A stretch of DNA of 64,000 nucleotides from Cepaea nemoralis. Taxonomy: Eukaryota > Mollusca > Gastropoda > Stylommatophora > Helicidae. Under the pieces are notes generated by a model that saw nothing but the letters and a program-made list of their open reading frames with translations, had not been told where the DNA came from and made no database searches. Location of the stretch: the NCBI GenBank assembly GCA_014155875.1, contig JACEFZ010011456.1, positions 83,501 through 147,500 on the forward strand, given 5' to 3'. A program made the translations under genes and the position numbers. Shown one piece after another: positions 63,966 through 64,000 of this stretch (positions are counted from its first letter, which is position 1; each line of letters starts with the position of its first letter).

Positions 63966-64000
63966 GTTTAAAAAGTCTTAAAAGTCGAGAGGATCGACTT
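63966..64000 (-). repeat. SINE-2 copy cut by window end
   Basis: TTAAAAAGTCTTAAAAGTCG and AGAGGATCGACTT match the 3' end of the minus-strand SINE-2 at 53851-53892. Confidence 0.8.

Overview
This window is eukaryotic, intron-rich, repeat-saturated DNA from an invertebrate, most likely a mollusc and probably a gastropod. Two conserved animal genes are spread over tiny exons in large introns. The rest is LINE debris with several distinct reverse-transcriptase tails, tRNA-derived SINEs, DNA transposons and many mini- and microsatellites. The gastropod lean comes from a decayed copy of an EGF-like plus fucolectin (FTP) lectin gene of a kind I associate with heterobranch gastropods; this is inference, not a database result.

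Gene 1 (minus strand, about 27.8 kb down to the left edge): atypical protein kinase C. Exons at 27694-27815, 26531-26620, 23645-23695, 21828-21913 and 16478-16609 join with matching phases into the PB1 domain, the pseudosubstrate (RRGARRWRK) and the C1 zinc finger. A sixth exon at 13049-13133 fits the linker before the kinase domain. The first coding exon and all kinase exons were not found, so the kinase part should lie left of position 1.

Gene 2 (plus strand, about 50.7 kb to the right edge): F-actin capping protein subunit beta (CAPZB). Exon 1 appears to contribute only the ATG (50763-50765). Exons 57267-57356, 61026-61147 and 63671-63926 then encode residues 2-157 of about 275. The remaining exons lie beyond the window. 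The two genes are divergently oriented, with about 23 kb of repeats between their known exons.

Repeat families are named here for cross-reference. RT-A to RT-G are seven non-LTR retrotransposon (LINE) reverse-transcriptase tails. RH-1 and RH-2 are two LINE RNase H tails. SINE-1 to SINE-5 have tRNA-like heads. R150 is a roughly 145 bp repeat with a (GAA)n tail. R400 is a roughly 400-500 bp repeat. CR carries the palindrome ATCCTGTAAAGGAT. CORE carries CATGTCGTAAGAGGCGACTA. The best-preserved LINE pieces are a 480-residue RT-A reverse transcriptase (37124-38566), an AP-type endonuclease with one in-frame stop (42407-43564) and a 394-residue RT-D reverse transcriptase ending in a C2H2 finger (52064-53248). 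DNA transposons are two piggyBac-like deletion derivatives, one Tc1-like deletion derivative and a 156 bp hairpin MITE.

The most interesting signals are: an inverted repeat flanking an in-frame-skippable aPKC PB1 exon; a 73 bp intronic minisatellite in CAPZB carrying a heat-shock-element-like palindrome and a splice-acceptor-like motif per unit; minisatellites that seem to have grown out of conserved LINE coding motifs; a 32 bp satellite with a 766 bp higher-order duplication; and an apparently retroposed lectin pseudogene.
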